64,000 nt of DNA, taken from the NCBI GenBank assembly GCA_016938615.1, contig JAFGUH010000143.1:1-64000 (forward strand), written 5' to 3'. Of the stretch, positions 32,925 through 43,776 are shown in pieces. Under the pieces are notes generated by a model. The model was not told the DNA's origin, ran no database searches, and was given only the letters and a program-made list of their open reading frames with translations. Made by a program: the position numbers and the translations under genes. The first letter of the stretch is position 1, and each line of letters opens with the position of its first letter. This DNA comes from Halothiobacillaceae bacterium (lineage in GTDB: Bacteria > Pseudomonadota > Gammaproteobacteria > Halothiobacillales > Halothiobacillaceae).

Positions 32925-33198
32925 CTAGGGAGCCTCTGCACGAATCGATAGTGTCTCTGCGGGACCGCCAAGGGTCCAGATGCAAGGCGTGGTGCGCGGT
33001 GAATGGCCGTCGCCATTCGCAAGCGCCGCAACGCCGCAGATGGTGCCTTGGCGGCCCGCCCGGGCGGGGCTCGCGGGTTTGCCCGCACTCGGCGTTGCCG
33101 TCTCTCGACGGGCAATGAGCCCGTCTTCGAGCCGGCGCCTTGATTGCGAACAAACCCGCGAGCCAGAGGCACCATCGATTCGTGCAGAGGCTCCCTAG
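32925..33198 (+). repeat. TIR element copy D (reference long form)
   Basis: CTAGGGAGCCTCTGCACGAATCGATAGTG ... CACCATCGATTCGTGCAGAGGCTCCCTAG, near-perfect ~27-bp TIRs bounded by CTAG. Confidence 0.92.
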
Positions 33199-33298
33199 CC
33201 GTCGATTCGTCTCGAAATTACGATTGGCCTGGCGAGTGGGTGGATCACGATCCGACCGACCGTCGGGCCTTTGTTTTGTCAGGCATGGGGACACGGAC

Positions 33299-34222
33299 AT
33301 GGAAAAGCGATTGGGTGTCGATCTGGGCGGAACCAAGATCGAGGTGGCGGTGCTCGATAGCGCGAACCGTATTCTATGGCGCGAGCGCGAACCCACCCCG
33401 AAAGGAGACTACCCGGGGACCGTGGAGACGATGGCCGCCCTGATCGAACGGGCCGAGGCGGAATGTGGTCCGGTGGCGAGCGTCGGAGTCGGCACCCCGG
33501 GCACGATTTCGCCCCGCAGCGGGCTCGTTAAGAATGCCAACTCGGTGGTGCTGAATGATCGGCCCCTCCAGCATGACCTCCAGTCCCGTCTAGGTCGAGA
33601 CGTGATCATGGCCAACGATGCCAATTGCCTGGCCTTGTCGGAGTCCGTTGTCGACGGCGCGGCGAGTGGTGCGGCGACGGTGTTCGGCGTGATCCTGGGT
33701 ACCGGCGTCGGCGGTGGGCTGGTGGTCGACGGGCGAGTGCTGGTGGGCGCCAACGCCATCGCCGGGGAATGGGGGCATAACCCGCTCCCTTGGATGGGCG
33801 CGGCCGAACGCCCGGGACCCGATTGCTGGTGCGGCCTGTCCGGGTGCATCGAACAATGGTTGTCCGGTCCCGCCTTCGAGCGGGATTACGTCAGTTACGG
33901 TGGAGAGACGCTCGACGCGGCGTCGATCGTAGCGCGCGCGGCATCGGGCGAGGAAGGCGCTACCGCGGCGATCGAACGCTATGCCGATCGGCTGGCACGA
34001 GCGCTGGCGCACGTGATCAACCTGTTCGATCCGGAGGTGATCGTGCTCGGCGGCGGAATGTCGAATGTCGCCTCACTCTACGAGCGTGTGCCGGCGATCT
34101 GGGATGCGTTCGTGTTCTCCGATCCGATCACCACCCGCCTGGTGCCCCCGCGATTCGGCGATTCGAGCGGGGTGCGCGGTGCCGCCTTCCTGCCGGCATC
34201 GATCGGTCGGACGCTGCGCTGA
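33299..34222 (+). CDS. ROK family sugar kinase (fructokinase-like)
   Basis: LGVDLGGTKIEVAVLD, GTGVGGGLVVDGRVLVGANAIAGEWGHN, CWCGLSGCIEQWLSG; start 33299. Confidence 0.88.
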   Translation: MEKRLGVDLGGTKIEVAVLDSANRILWREREPTPKGDYPGTVETMAALIERAEAECGPVASVGVGTPGTISPRSGLVKNANSVVLNDRPLQHDLQSRLGRDVIMANDANCLALSESVVDGAASGAATVFGVILGTGVGGGLVVDGRVLVGANAIAGEWGHNPLPWMGAAERPGPDCWCGLSGCIEQWLSGPAFERDYVSYGGETLDAASIVARAASGEEGATAAIERYADRLARALAHVINLFDPEVIVLGGGMSNVASLYERVPAIWDAFVFSDPITTRLVPPRFGDSSGVRGAAFLPASIGRTLR

Positions 34223-34376
34223 GTCCTAAAGCGCGTTGGATCGGGCCGCTGAGGACGCGCTCGGGCGGTGTATCGATGCGTCGGGTTGATATGGGCATAA
34301 GCAAGGTCTACGCTGTGGCGTGGCCTCGCTGGTGACAGGGTGGTCATGCGATCAGACAACCGGAGGTTGATTGCCT

Positions 34377-34529
34377 ATGGACATCGAACTGCAGATCGTC
34401 TTTTTCAGCATTCTCGCCATGGTCGGCATCGTCGGCATGCCGTTGTACGTGTTCTGGATGCTCTGGAATAAGTCCGGGGACGCCAAGCACGCCCAGGAGG
34501 ATCGGCGCCATCGCCATCGACATGGTTGA
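34377..34529 (+). CDS. Small (50 aa) single-TM protein
   Basis: MDIELQIVFFSILAMVGIVGMPLYVFWMLWNKSGDAKHAQEDRRHRHRHG; followed by terminator; not in the supplied ORF list. Confidence 0.5.
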   Translation: MDIELQIVFFSILAMVGIVGMPLYVFWMLWNKSGDAKHAQEDRRHRHRHG

Positions 34530-34551
34530 CGACCAACTCGGATCCCCGTGG

Positions 34552-34581
34552 ACCGGTGCCCACTGCGGCGCCGGTTTTTTT
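34552..34581 (+). terminator. Rho-independent terminator
   Basis: ACCGGTGCC-cactgc-GGCGCCGGT then T7. Confidence 0.75.
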
Positions 34582-34675
34582 GTCGGCCAGGTGCCGTTGG
34601 TGGGAGGCCTGGTGAATGATCGCTGGACTACACTTGTAAACATGCCGGCGTATCGGGCAGAGGGGTAAACCGACG

Positions 34676-36898
34676 TTGAGCCATTCGGGGGAAGGTGGGG
34701 GATCGGGACAGGCCGAGCAGGGCGAGTCACGCCGGGAACTGCTCGCTCGAGCCGCGCTCGCCCTGGGTGCCGGGATCGTCGTGATGGCCGCGCTGTTCGC
34801 GAGCGTCACCGCAGTCGAGAGGCAGTTGACGACTGCTTCGCGCGAGGCCGACCTTGACCAACTTGCCGATTCTCGCACCCGGATCGAGGCCCAGCTGAAC
34901 CAGGCGTCTAACGTCTCCTCCGGTATCGCCGTGTTGATCGAGGTCAACAGGGGACTGGATGAGGCACGCATCATCCAGGTGGCCTCGCGACTGCTCGAAC
35001 GAACGGCGGTGATCCGCTCGATCGCCATCGCCCCGGACAACGTCATTCGATTGAGCATACCGCTGGAAGGTAACGAGGCGGCGATCGGTCTCGATCTGTC
35101 GAGCCATCCGGTCCAGTCGAGTTCGCTACGCACCGCCATGCAGACGGGCAAGCCGGTACTTGGCGGGCCGTATCAGCTTGTTCAGGGCGGGTACGCGGTG
35201 ATTCATCGGGTGCCGGTCTTCTTCGATCGCGACGGCGATCTCAAGGAGGACTACTGGGGAGTGATCTCGACGCCGATCGTGGTCGGCAAGCTCTTTGATC
35301 TCGCGGGTGTCACCGAGGCGATCGCGGCGGGGCGATTGGCGGTGCGTGGATACGACGGTAGCGGCTCACTGGGCGAGGCCTTTCTCGGCCCGAACGCGCT
35401 GTTTCGCGAGGGTGGGGCGCTGACGACTCCCGTCATCGCGCTCGATGGTCGTTGGCAGCTGGCCATGCGGCCCGCCGGCCTGTCCACCACCACTCGCCTG
35501 CTGGTAGAGCTGGCCAAGGCGGTCGCCGTGCTGGTGGGCCTGCTGGTCGCATGGCTCACCCTGCGTTGGCAGAGCCAACAAGTCCGACTCGTGAGGTCAG
35601 AGCGCCTGCTGCGCGACGTGACCTCCAACGTCAGTGACGTGGTCTTTCGTACCGACAAGCGTGGCCGGCTGATCTTTCTCAGTCCCGCCTACGATCGGCT
35701 CACGGGCTGCGACGGGGCAAGCAAGCTGGGGGATTCCTGGTTGACACTGTTCGCCGGAGCCGAGAGCCAGGCTCGGGTCCGGCAAGCGCTTGAATGGAAC
35801 GACCACAGCGCACGCACGAACGTCGGGGGGCGAATGGTGGTGAGCACACGGCTTTCACGCTGTCAGGGAGGGGGGCTGCCCGTGGAATTGCGAGCCGAGC
35901 GGGTCGTGTCGCAGCGCCTCGAACCCGGCGGGCTGGTCGGGGCGCTGACCGACCTCACCGAACACCAGGCGCTCGAACAACTGGAGGGGTTGGCGACGGC
36001 CGTCTTCGAGGGTGCTGGCGATGCCATCGTCATCCTCGATCCGGCTCGTCGGGTGCTGGCCGTCAATCCGGCGTTCGAGCGGATGGTGGGGACGCCGTCG
36101 TCGGAACTTGTGGGCGAGCGTCTGACGTCCCCGGAAATGCTCGATCGCGGACGCGACCATCTCGCGAGCTGTGCGCGCAACCTGCGATTGCGCGGGCGGT
36201 GGAGCGAGGAAGTCAAATGCCGTCTGCCAGACGGCAAGACGCGTGTGCTGGGCTGGTCGGTCGACCGGGTGCTCGACGATCGCGGTCATACGCACCGTTA
36301 CGTCTGTGTCATCAACGACGTCACGGCGCGATATCGTCACATGGAGGCGATGCACCAGCGCGCCCTCCACGACGGCCTGACCAAGGTACTCAATCGGACG
36401 GGCCTGGAAGAGCGGTTTGCCCAGGCGCGCGCGCACGCCATCCGCGAGCGCCGTCCGATCGTGCTGGCCTTCGTCGATCTCAATGGCTTCAAGCCGATCA
36501 ACGACACCCTCGGCCATCACGTCGGCGATGCGGTGCTCCGGGAGACCGCGAAGCGGCTTGGCGAAGTCGGGCGCCGCGAAGACATCGTTGCACGCCTGGG
36601 TGGCGACGAGTTCGTGGTGGCGTTCTACGGCGTGCGCAGCGGTGCGGACATGGAACGATTGGGCGAGAGCCTCCGCGCCCAGATCACTCGCCCCATCTTG
36701 GTGTCAGGCACTGCGACGCCGGTCCGGGTAAATGCCTCGATCGGCTTCGCCCGCTTTCCCGAGGATGCCGACACCCTCGCCGGGCTGATGCGCAGAGCGG
36801 ATGCCGCGATGTATCAGGCCAAGGAGGCGACCCGCGACTCGGGCGCCACGATGGTGTTCCACGCCGGCTCGGGGCCGTTGAGCGGCAGCATAGTATGA
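34676..36898 (+). CDS. CHASE-like sensor diguanylate cyclase (CHASE-PAS-PAS-GGDEF)
   Basis: N-terminal TM, periplasmic region with VPVFFDRDG, LGGDEFVVAFYG. Confidence 0.85.
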   Translation: MSHSGEGGGSGQAEQGESRRELLARAALALGAGIVVMAALFASVTAVERQLTTASREADLDQLADSRTRIEAQLNQASNVSSGIAVLIEVNRGLDEARIIQVASRLLERTAVIRSIAIAPDNVIRLSIPLEGNEAAIGLDLSSHPVQSSSLRTAMQTGKPVLGGPYQLVQGGYAVIHRVPVFFDRDGDLKEDYWGVISTPIVVGKLFDLAGVTEAIAAGRLAVRGYDGSGSLGEAFLGPNALFREGGALTTPVIALDGRWQLAMRPAGLSTTTRLLVELAKAVAVLVGLLVAWLTLRWQSQQVRLVRSERLLRDVTSNVSDVVFRTDKRGRLIFLSPAYDRLTGCDGASKLGDSWLTLFAGAESQARVRQALEWNDHSARTNVGGRMVVSTRLSRCQGGGLPVELRAERVVSQRLEPGGLVGALTDLTEHQALEQLEGLATAVFEGAGDAIVILDPARRVLAVNPAFERMVGTPSSELVGERLTSPEMLDRGRDHLASCARNLRLRGRWSEEVKCRLPDGKTRVLGWSVDRVLDDRGHTHRYVCVINDVTARYRHMEAMHQRALHDGLTKVLNRTGLEERFAQARAHAIRERRPIVLAFVDLNGFKPINDTLGHHVGDAVLRETAKRLGEVGRREDIVARLGGDEFVVAFYGVRSGADMERLGESLRAQITRPILVSGTATPVRVNASIGFARFPEDADTLAGLMRRADAAMYQAKEATRDSGATMVFHAGSGPLSGSIV

Positions 36899-36991
36899 AT
36901 ATTATTAATTCTATTTGCGAATAACGTGCAGAGAAATGCATGTTGGCTTGGAATAGAGTGGGTGCAGCCACTTATCCGACAGGAGCCAGAC

Positions 36992-39298
36992 ATGCCCGCC
37001 TCGTTTTCAGGATCGCCCACCACCCACACCCTCGGTTTTCCCCGCATCGGCTCCTCGCGCGCCTTGAAGTGGTCGCTCGAAGGCTACTGGCGAAGCGCCG
37101 GTACCGATGACGATCGCCAACGCCTCAAGCAAGACGCGGCGGCGGTGCGCGCCGAAGCTCGCCACTGGCATGGCGAAGCCGGCATCGACCGGCCCGCCAC
37201 GGGCGACTTCAGTTTCTACGACGGGCTGGCCGACCTGTCGCTGCTGTTCGGCCAGGCACCGGCCCGCTTCGGCGATCTGCCCAACGACCTCGATGCGCTG
37301 TTCGCTCTGGCCCGGGGGCGCGAGACCGCGACAGAGACCGTCGCGCCGCTGGCGATGACCAAGTGGTTCGATACCAACTACCACTTCCTGGTCCCCGAGC
37401 TCGACGCCGATCGGCCGTTCCGCCTGGACGCGGGACGTTATCTCGCCCAGGTCGAGGAGGCTCTTGCCGAGAACCCCGCCGCCAAGCCGGTCCTGGTGGG
37501 GCCGATGACCTTCCTGTGGCTGGCCCGCGGGGCGAGTGCGAAGACGCGGTTGGCTCGGGCTCCGGCCCTGGCCGAGATCTACTCGGCGTTGCTGGCGCAG
37601 CTGGCGAAGGCCGGGGTCGAGTGGGTTCAGATCGATGAGCCTGTCCTGGGTCTCGACTTGCCGCCGGAGTGGCTGGCCGCCTTCGATCCGGTTTATCACC
37701 GTCTCAAGACACCCGGCATTCGTCTGCTATTGGCGACCTATTTCGCCCCGCTGGCTGGGCGTGTCGGCGTGTTGGCCGGCCTGCCCGTGGACGGGATCCA
37801 CGTCGATCTGACCACCACCGTCGACATCGACGCCCTTGTCGATCGTCTGCCCGCGTTCAAGGTGGTGTCGGCAGGCGTGCTCGACGGTCGATCCATCTGG
37901 CGTGCCGATCTGGGCGGCTTGCTCGATCGACTCGAGCCTCTGTTCCAAAGGCTGGGGGATCGACTTTGGCTCGCGCCCAGCTGCTCCCTGTTGCACCTGC
38001 CGATCGATGCGGCAGTCGAGGATCAGCTGCCCCCGGTACTGGCCGAAAATCTGAGTTTCGCTCGGCAGAAGCTCGAGGAGCTGTCTTTGCTGGCTCGGGG
38101 GCTTGCCGACGGTCGTGTGGCGATCGGCGAGGCGATCGATGCCGCCAAGGCGGCACGGCGGCGGCTGGATGAGCAGGAGGGGCGCGTCCGGGGGGATCGC
38201 CGCGAGGCGGTCGCTCGCCTGACGGTCGACGAGCCGGCGCGCGCAAGCGCCTACCCCGAACGGGCACGGGTGCAGCGGGAAACCCTGGGCCTGCCGCGTT
38301 TTCCTACCACGACCATCGGCTCGTTTCCTCAGACGGACGAGATCCGCGCGGCTCGCCGGGCCTGGCGCCGCGGCGAGCTTGACACGTCGTCCTACGAGAC
38401 CCGGATGCAGGACGAGATCGCCACGGTGATTCGTGCGCAAGAATCGATCGGTCTCGACGTGCTGGTTCACGGCGAGCCCGAGCGCAACGACATGGTCGAG
38501 TACTTCGGCGAGCAGCTCGACGGATTCGCCTTTACCCGCGGTGGCTGGGTGCAATCCTATGGCTCGCGCTGCGTCAAGCCGCCGATCATCTGGGGAGACG
38601 TGGCCCGTCCGAAGCCGATGACCGTGCGCTGGAGCGCCCATGCCCAATCCCTGACGGATCGCCCCGTCAAGGGCATGCTTACCGGGCCGGTGACCGTGTT
38701 GTCCTGGTCGTTCGTGCGCGACGACCTCTCGCGCGAGCAGGTGGCCTACCAGTTGGCCGCGGCGCTACGCGACGAGGTCATCGACTTGGCGGCCGCTGGC
38801 ATTCCCGCGATCCAGGTCGACGAACCGGCATTCCGCGAGGGCTTGCCGCTTCGCCGTGATCGCTGGGGCGAGTACCTCGACTGGGCGGTCCGGGCGTTCC
38901 GGCTGGCGACTGCCGTGGCGCCTGATGCCACCCAGATACACACCCACATGTGCTACAGCGAGTTCAACGACATCATCGAATCGATCGCCGCGCTCGATGC
39001 CGACGTGATCACGATCGAGACCACGCGCTCGAACATGAAACTGCTCGACGCCTTCGCGGATTTCGACTACCCCAACGAGATCGGTCCGGGTGTCTGGGAC
39101 ATCCACTCGCCGATGGTGCCGACCACCGAGGCAATCCTGGAGCGTCTCGAACTGGCCTTGGCGAAGGTGCCGGCCGACCGGCTGTGGGTGAACCCCGATT
39201 GCGGCCTGAAAACGCGGGGCTGGCCTGAGGTGACCACCGCGCTCGAGCACCTGGTCGAGGCCGCGGCGCGCCTGCGCGGAGCGCATCCGGGGGATTGA
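36992..39298 (+). CDS. metE: Cobalamin-independent methionine synthase
   Basis: THTLGFPRIGSSRALKWSLEGYW, FPTTTIGSFPQTDEIR, HTHMCYSEFNDI. Confidence 0.97.
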   Translation: MPASFSGSPTTHTLGFPRIGSSRALKWSLEGYWRSAGTDDDRQRLKQDAAAVRAEARHWHGEAGIDRPATGDFSFYDGLADLSLLFGQAPARFGDLPNDLDALFALARGRETATETVAPLAMTKWFDTNYHFLVPELDADRPFRLDAGRYLAQVEEALAENPAAKPVLVGPMTFLWLARGASAKTRLARAPALAEIYSALLAQLAKAGVEWVQIDEPVLGLDLPPEWLAAFDPVYHRLKTPGIRLLLATYFAPLAGRVGVLAGLPVDGIHVDLTTTVDIDALVDRLPAFKVVSAGVLDGRSIWRADLGGLLDRLEPLFQRLGDRLWLAPSCSLLHLPIDAAVEDQLPPVLAENLSFARQKLEELSLLARGLADGRVAIGEAIDAAKAARRRLDEQEGRVRGDRREAVARLTVDEPARASAYPERARVQRETLGLPRFPTTTIGSFPQTDEIRAARRAWRRGELDTSSYETRMQDEIATVIRAQESIGLDVLVHGEPERNDMVEYFGEQLDGFAFTRGGWVQSYGSRCVKPPIIWGDVARPKPMTVRWSAHAQSLTDRPVKGMLTGPVTVLSWSFVRDDLSREQVAYQLAAALRDEVIDLAAAGIPAIQVDEPAFREGLPLRRDRWGEYLDWAVRAFRLATAVAPDATQIHTHMCYSEFNDIIESIAALDADVITIETTRSNMKLLDAFADFDYPNEIGPGVWDIHSPMVPTTEAILERLELALAKVPADRLWVNPDCGLKTRGWPEVTTALEHLVEAAARLRGAHPGD

Positions 39299-39474
39299 GC
39301 CCGCGGCGTTCGGCATTGGTCGGGGCTGCCAATTCCACGCCCGATCGGTGTCGGCCCGCGCAGGCAAGATTCGAGCCGTTGGGGCGTGGACGCCTCGACA
39401 ATCGCCGCGTGGCCGACCGGGGCGATCGATCATGGCTATACTGCCCGTCTTGTCTGCGCCACCGGAGCTTCGAT

Positions 39475-40371
39475 TTGAAACGACTGCTGAGCGCCGTGAC
39501 CGCCGCGACGGTGACCTTGACCACCCTGACCGCATGTTCCGGGGCGAAGATGCTCGAGGCGTTCGCCCCGAGTGACTCGGTGATCGTCGAGCGTGATGTG
39601 GTCTTCGATCGCGAGCACGATCTTGCCCTGGACGTCTATCGACCTCGTGGGGCCGATGACGCGCCTCTCGTGGTGTTCTTCTGGGGGGGCAGTTGGCAGA
39701 CAGGCGACCGATCGACCTACGGGTTTCTCGGTCGGACGCTCGCCAGCCGTGGTCTCGTGGTGATGATTCCCGACTACCGCACCTATCCCGCCGTGCGTTA
39801 TCCGGCGTTTCTCCACGATTCGGCTCGGGCCGTCGCCTGGGCGCGCGAGCATGCGCGCGACTACGGGGCCGACCCGTCACGTCTCTCGCTGCTTGGCCAC
39901 TCGGCAGGCGCCTACAATGCCGCGATGCTGGTTGCCGACGGGCGTTACCTGGAAGCGGCCGGCGGAAGTCGCCGCTGGATCTCCGCCTGGGCGGGCCTGG
40001 CGGGGCCCTACGATTTCCTGCCGCTGAAGGATGCAGCGCTCAAGCGCATCTTCGAGCCGGCCGAGCCCCTGTCGTCGAGCCAGCCGATCAATTGGGTCGA
40101 TCGAGAGGTGCCGCCGACACTGCTGGTGGTAAGCGCCGATGACCCGGTGGTCGACCCGCGCAATACCGAGCGGATGGCCGCGCGTCTCAAGGCGCTCGGA
40201 CGTCCGGTCGAGTTGCTGCGCGTCGACAACCTGCGTCACGCCTGGCTGGTGGTCAGTCTGCTGGACGTTTTCCCCTTCGACGACCAGGTGCGATCGACCG
40301 TGACGCAATTTCTGCTTCACGCACCGAGCACCGCACCGAGTAGCGATGCCGAGCGGCTTGTCCGCGATTGA
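39475..40371 (+). CDS. Alpha/beta hydrolase, probable lipoprotein
   Basis: TTG start, lipobox LTAC, VVFFWGGSWQTGDR oxyanion motif, GHSAGAYNAAML nucleophile elbow. Confidence 0.78.
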   Translation: MKRLLSAVTAATVTLTTLTACSGAKMLEAFAPSDSVIVERDVVFDREHDLALDVYRPRGADDAPLVVFFWGGSWQTGDRSTYGFLGRTLASRGLVVMIPDYRTYPAVRYPAFLHDSARAVAWAREHARDYGADPSRLSLLGHSAGAYNAAMLVADGRYLEAAGGSRRWISAWAGLAGPYDFLPLKDAALKRIFEPAEPLSSSQPINWVDREVPPTLLVVSADDPVVDPRNTERMAARLKALGRPVELLRVDNLRHAWLVVSLLDVFPFDDQVRSTVTQFLLHAPSTAPSSDAERLVRD

Positions 40372-40410
40372 TGGGGCCGCGCCTGCTTGCCCTCGACTCG
40401 CCGTAGCCGG

Positions 40411-41670
40411 CTATTCGTGACTGGGGTCTTCGTGTCGCAAGGCCTCGACCCGGCGAACCCGTTCGTGGTGCAGGGCCTCGCCCAGTGCCTTGCCGCGGAT
40501 GCCCTGTTCGAGCAACGGCTGGGGCGAGACGGCCGCGACCGCCGCACGCACTCGGCGCAGCCAGTCGCCCTCCGGGTAGTCGACCGATTCCTTGCCCGGT
40601 TTGCCGCGCGAATCGGCATGGCAGACGGTGAGGATATCCTCGAAGCGCTCGGGGCGCCGCAGGGCGTCGAGCTCGTCGAGCAGGTCCACTAGCGTCGCAT
40701 CCCGCATCTCCAGCGCTCGATGGATGCGACCGTGCTGGGCGGTGGCCGCGATGGCCAGTTCGCGGACCGCCTTCGAGGTGCGCAGGCGTTCGCAGAGCGC
40801 CCGGGTCGGCTTGATGCCACGCCGCTCGTGGCCGATGTGACGCGGCCATTCCTCGCGCGGGGTCAGCGCCTTGCCGAGATCGTGGCAAACGGCAGCGAAG
40901 CGCACGGCGATCGAGTCGCTCAGTGCGGCGGCGGCATCCAGCACCAGCAGGGTGTGAATGCCCGTGTCCACCTCGGGGTGGTATGCCTCGGGCTGGGGCA
41001 CGCCGAACAGGGCCTCGACCTCGGGGAAGGTCGCGCCCAGGGCGTCGACCTCGTGAAGCACCGCGAAGTAACGTGACGGCCGCTCGGTGCCCAGGGCCTT
41101 GACGGTCTCGGCCCAGACGCGTTCCGGGACCAGGTCGGCAAGTTCGCCTGTATGGCTCATCTCCCGCATCAGCGCGGCGGTAGCCCCGTCGACCTCGAAG
41201 CCCTGCGCGCCCAGCTGCGCGGCGAAACGCGCCACCCGCAGCACGCGCAGCGGGTCTTCGACGAAGGCCGGGCCGACGTGGCGCAGTCGGCGAGCCTCGA
41301 GATCGGCCTGACCGCCGAAGGGGTCCACCAGTTCGCCGTCCTCCCGCATCGCCATCGCGTTGATGGTCAGGTCCCGCCGCGCGAGATCGTCCTCGAGCGT
41401 GACCTCGGGGGCGGCGTGGACGGCAAAGCCGTGGTAGCCCCGGCCCTGCTTGCGCTCGGTGCGGGCGAGCGCGTACTCCTCACTGGTCTCGGGGTGCAGG
41501 AACACGGGGAAGTCGGCGCCGACCTGGCGGAACCCGCGCTCGAGCATTGCCTCGGGGGTGGCGCCAACCACGACCCAGTCGCGGTCGACGACCTCGCGAC
41601 CGAGGAGTCGATCGCGCACGGCGCCGCCGACGATGTAGCACTCGAGGTTGTCGGTGACCGAATCGGGCAT
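40411..41670 (-). CDS. cca: Multifunctional CCA tRNA nucleotidyltransferase
   Basis: YIVGGAVRDRLLGREVVDRDWVVVGATPEAML, RRDLTINAMAM; HD domain region HDLGKALTP. Confidence 0.95.
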   Translation of the reverse strand: MPDSVTDNLECYIVGGAVRDRLLGREVVDRDWVVVGATPEAMLERGFRQVGADFPVFLHPETSEEYALARTERKQGRGYHGFAVHAAPEVTLEDDLARRDLTINAMAMREDGELVDPFGGQADLEARRLRHVGPAFVEDPLRVLRVARFAAQLGAQGFEVDGATAALMREMSHTGELADLVPERVWAETVKALGTERPSRYFAVLHEVDALGATFPEVEALFGVPQPEAYHPEVDTGIHTLLVLDAAAALSDSIAVRFAAVCHDLGKALTPREEWPRHIGHERRGIKPTRALCERLRTSKAVRELAIAATAQHGRIHRALEMRDATLVDLLDELDALRRPERFEDILTVCHADSRGKPGKESVDYPEGDWLRRVRAAVAAVSPQPLLEQGIRGKALGEALHHERVRRVEALRHEDPSHE

Positions 41671-41778
41671 CGTATCTCCGGGTGATTGAGTCGGGTTTGG
41701 AAGGCGAAAGCTTGCGTTATCGTTACGGCGGCGAGCGGTCCTTCGGCGGGTACTCGAACACGTTATGGACACACCGCC

Positions 41779-42544
<766 letters not shown>

Positions 42545-42798
42545 CGTTATCGCATTGAGCTTGTGACGAGTCACGGCCCAGTCGATAGGCAATGGGGCCC
42601 GTGTCGGCATCGTCGCGGGCGGGATCTGCGCGAAATTGACGTCTCGACCGAAATCGGGAGGGCCCGGGAGCGTTTTCGCTGTTCGGCCGCCCCGACAGCT
42701 TTTTCGCGCGTTCGCGTCGAACCCGTTTGCCCAAGGCAAAGCGGCGGAAGGCGTCGACCCGTTTCCGCCGCTGTGCCACCGATCCCGGCGATTCCTTT

Positions 42799-43776
42799 TT
42801 AGGGGATTGGCTTAAGTACCAGCTCCTCTGGCGTTGCCTCCCCGAAACCGTACGAGGCATAAATGGCTTGCGCTTCCGGTGTGCCCAGGTAGGCCATGTA
42901 GCGCAGAGCGTTATACGCATTGCGGCCGGAGGACAGCGCACCCAACGCGTAATTCACTTTGTCGGCCATGTTGAAGGGTGCTGGGATGGTCACGCCTTCC
43001 ACTGAGCGGCCTTCAGCCAACGCATGGCGCACCTCGGTTGTCCAGACGATGCCCACGTCAGCCTCGCCATTCTCGATACGGTGAGGTGTTTCGCGGTGGT
43101 GACGTTCGGTGAACCAGGTTTTACCCTCGACGGCCCAACAGCCTTTGCACTCGGCACCCCCGGTGACGGTGTCGTACAGGCCAAGTTCCTTGAGCATCTG
43201 TGAACCGTAGAACTTGAAGATGCCCTCGGTAAGCGGGTTCGGATGCGACTGCACCAGGTCGTCTCGCCCGAGATCCCGGGGCCCTTCGATGTTTTTGGGG
43301 TTGCCCTTGGCCACCATCAGCTCGAGTTTGTTATGTGTATAAACCATGTAATCGTGCATGAGGCCGGCCTTTTTCAGCGTTTTCAGGTGGCCAAGGTTGA
43401 CGCTGGCGTAGAGGTCGGGATTGCGGGCGGTGTCGGTATTGGCGATCTGCCCCTGTTTCAGGATCTGGCCTTTGAGAATCTGGCCCGGCGGAATGGTCTC
43501 GACGTAGATGCGCTCTATATCCGGATTCTTTTTCTGGAAGTCCTGAATCAGTTCTTCCATCACCATGAACTGGTTGCCCGCGAGATACATGACCAAATCG
43601 GCGGTGTAGGAATCGCCAATTTGGCCGTACTCGATCTTTCCGCCTTCGAGGAAGGTGCGGTAATCATGGCTTTGGCCGGCGTCCTCGGCCGCGACCGCGA
43701 GTGCTGGCACGGCAAGCATCGCTAGGAAAGCGAATGCGTGGCGGAGAACAATCCTGTGTGCTTTCGATTGAGACAT
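42799..43776 (-). CDS. Extracellular substrate-binding protein, molybdate/sulfate-binding-like, no ABC partner nearby
   Basis: Signal peptide, MEELIQDFQKKNPDIERIYVETIPPGQI, VGIVWTTEVRHAL, lone gene. Confidence 0.75.
   Translation of the reverse strand: MSQSKAHRIVLRHAFAFLAMLAVPALAVAAEDAGQSHDYRTFLEGGKIEYGQIGDSYTADLVMYLAGNQFMVMEELIQDFQKKNPDIERIYVETIPPGQILKGQILKQGQIANTDTARNPDLYASVNLGHLKTLKKAGLMHDYMVYTHNKLELMVAKGNPKNIEGPRDLGRDDLVQSHPNPLTEGIFKFYGSQMLKELGLYDTVTGGAECKGCWAVEGKTWFTERHHRETPHRIENGEADVGIVWTTEVRHALAEGRSVEGVTIPAPFNMADKVNYALGALSSGRNAYNALRYMAYLGTPEAQAIYASYGFGEATPEELVLKPIP

Noticed and set aside
33140-33298. N-terminal extension of the ROK kinase ORF
   Set aside because: It is encoded by repeat copy D and its flank; the kinase begins at MEKRLGVDLGGTK (33299).
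36925-36945. CGTGCAGAG upstream of metE resembling the TIR
   Set aside because: Match is too short and lacks the rest of the element.
36899-36991. Possible cobalamin riboswitch ahead of metE
   Set aside because: Only about 93 nt are available and no conserved B12-box was seen.
42739-42772. AGCGGCGGAA...TTTCCGCCGCT hairpin as a terminator for the orphan binding protein
   Set aside because: Good stem but no T-run on either strand; left unassigned.
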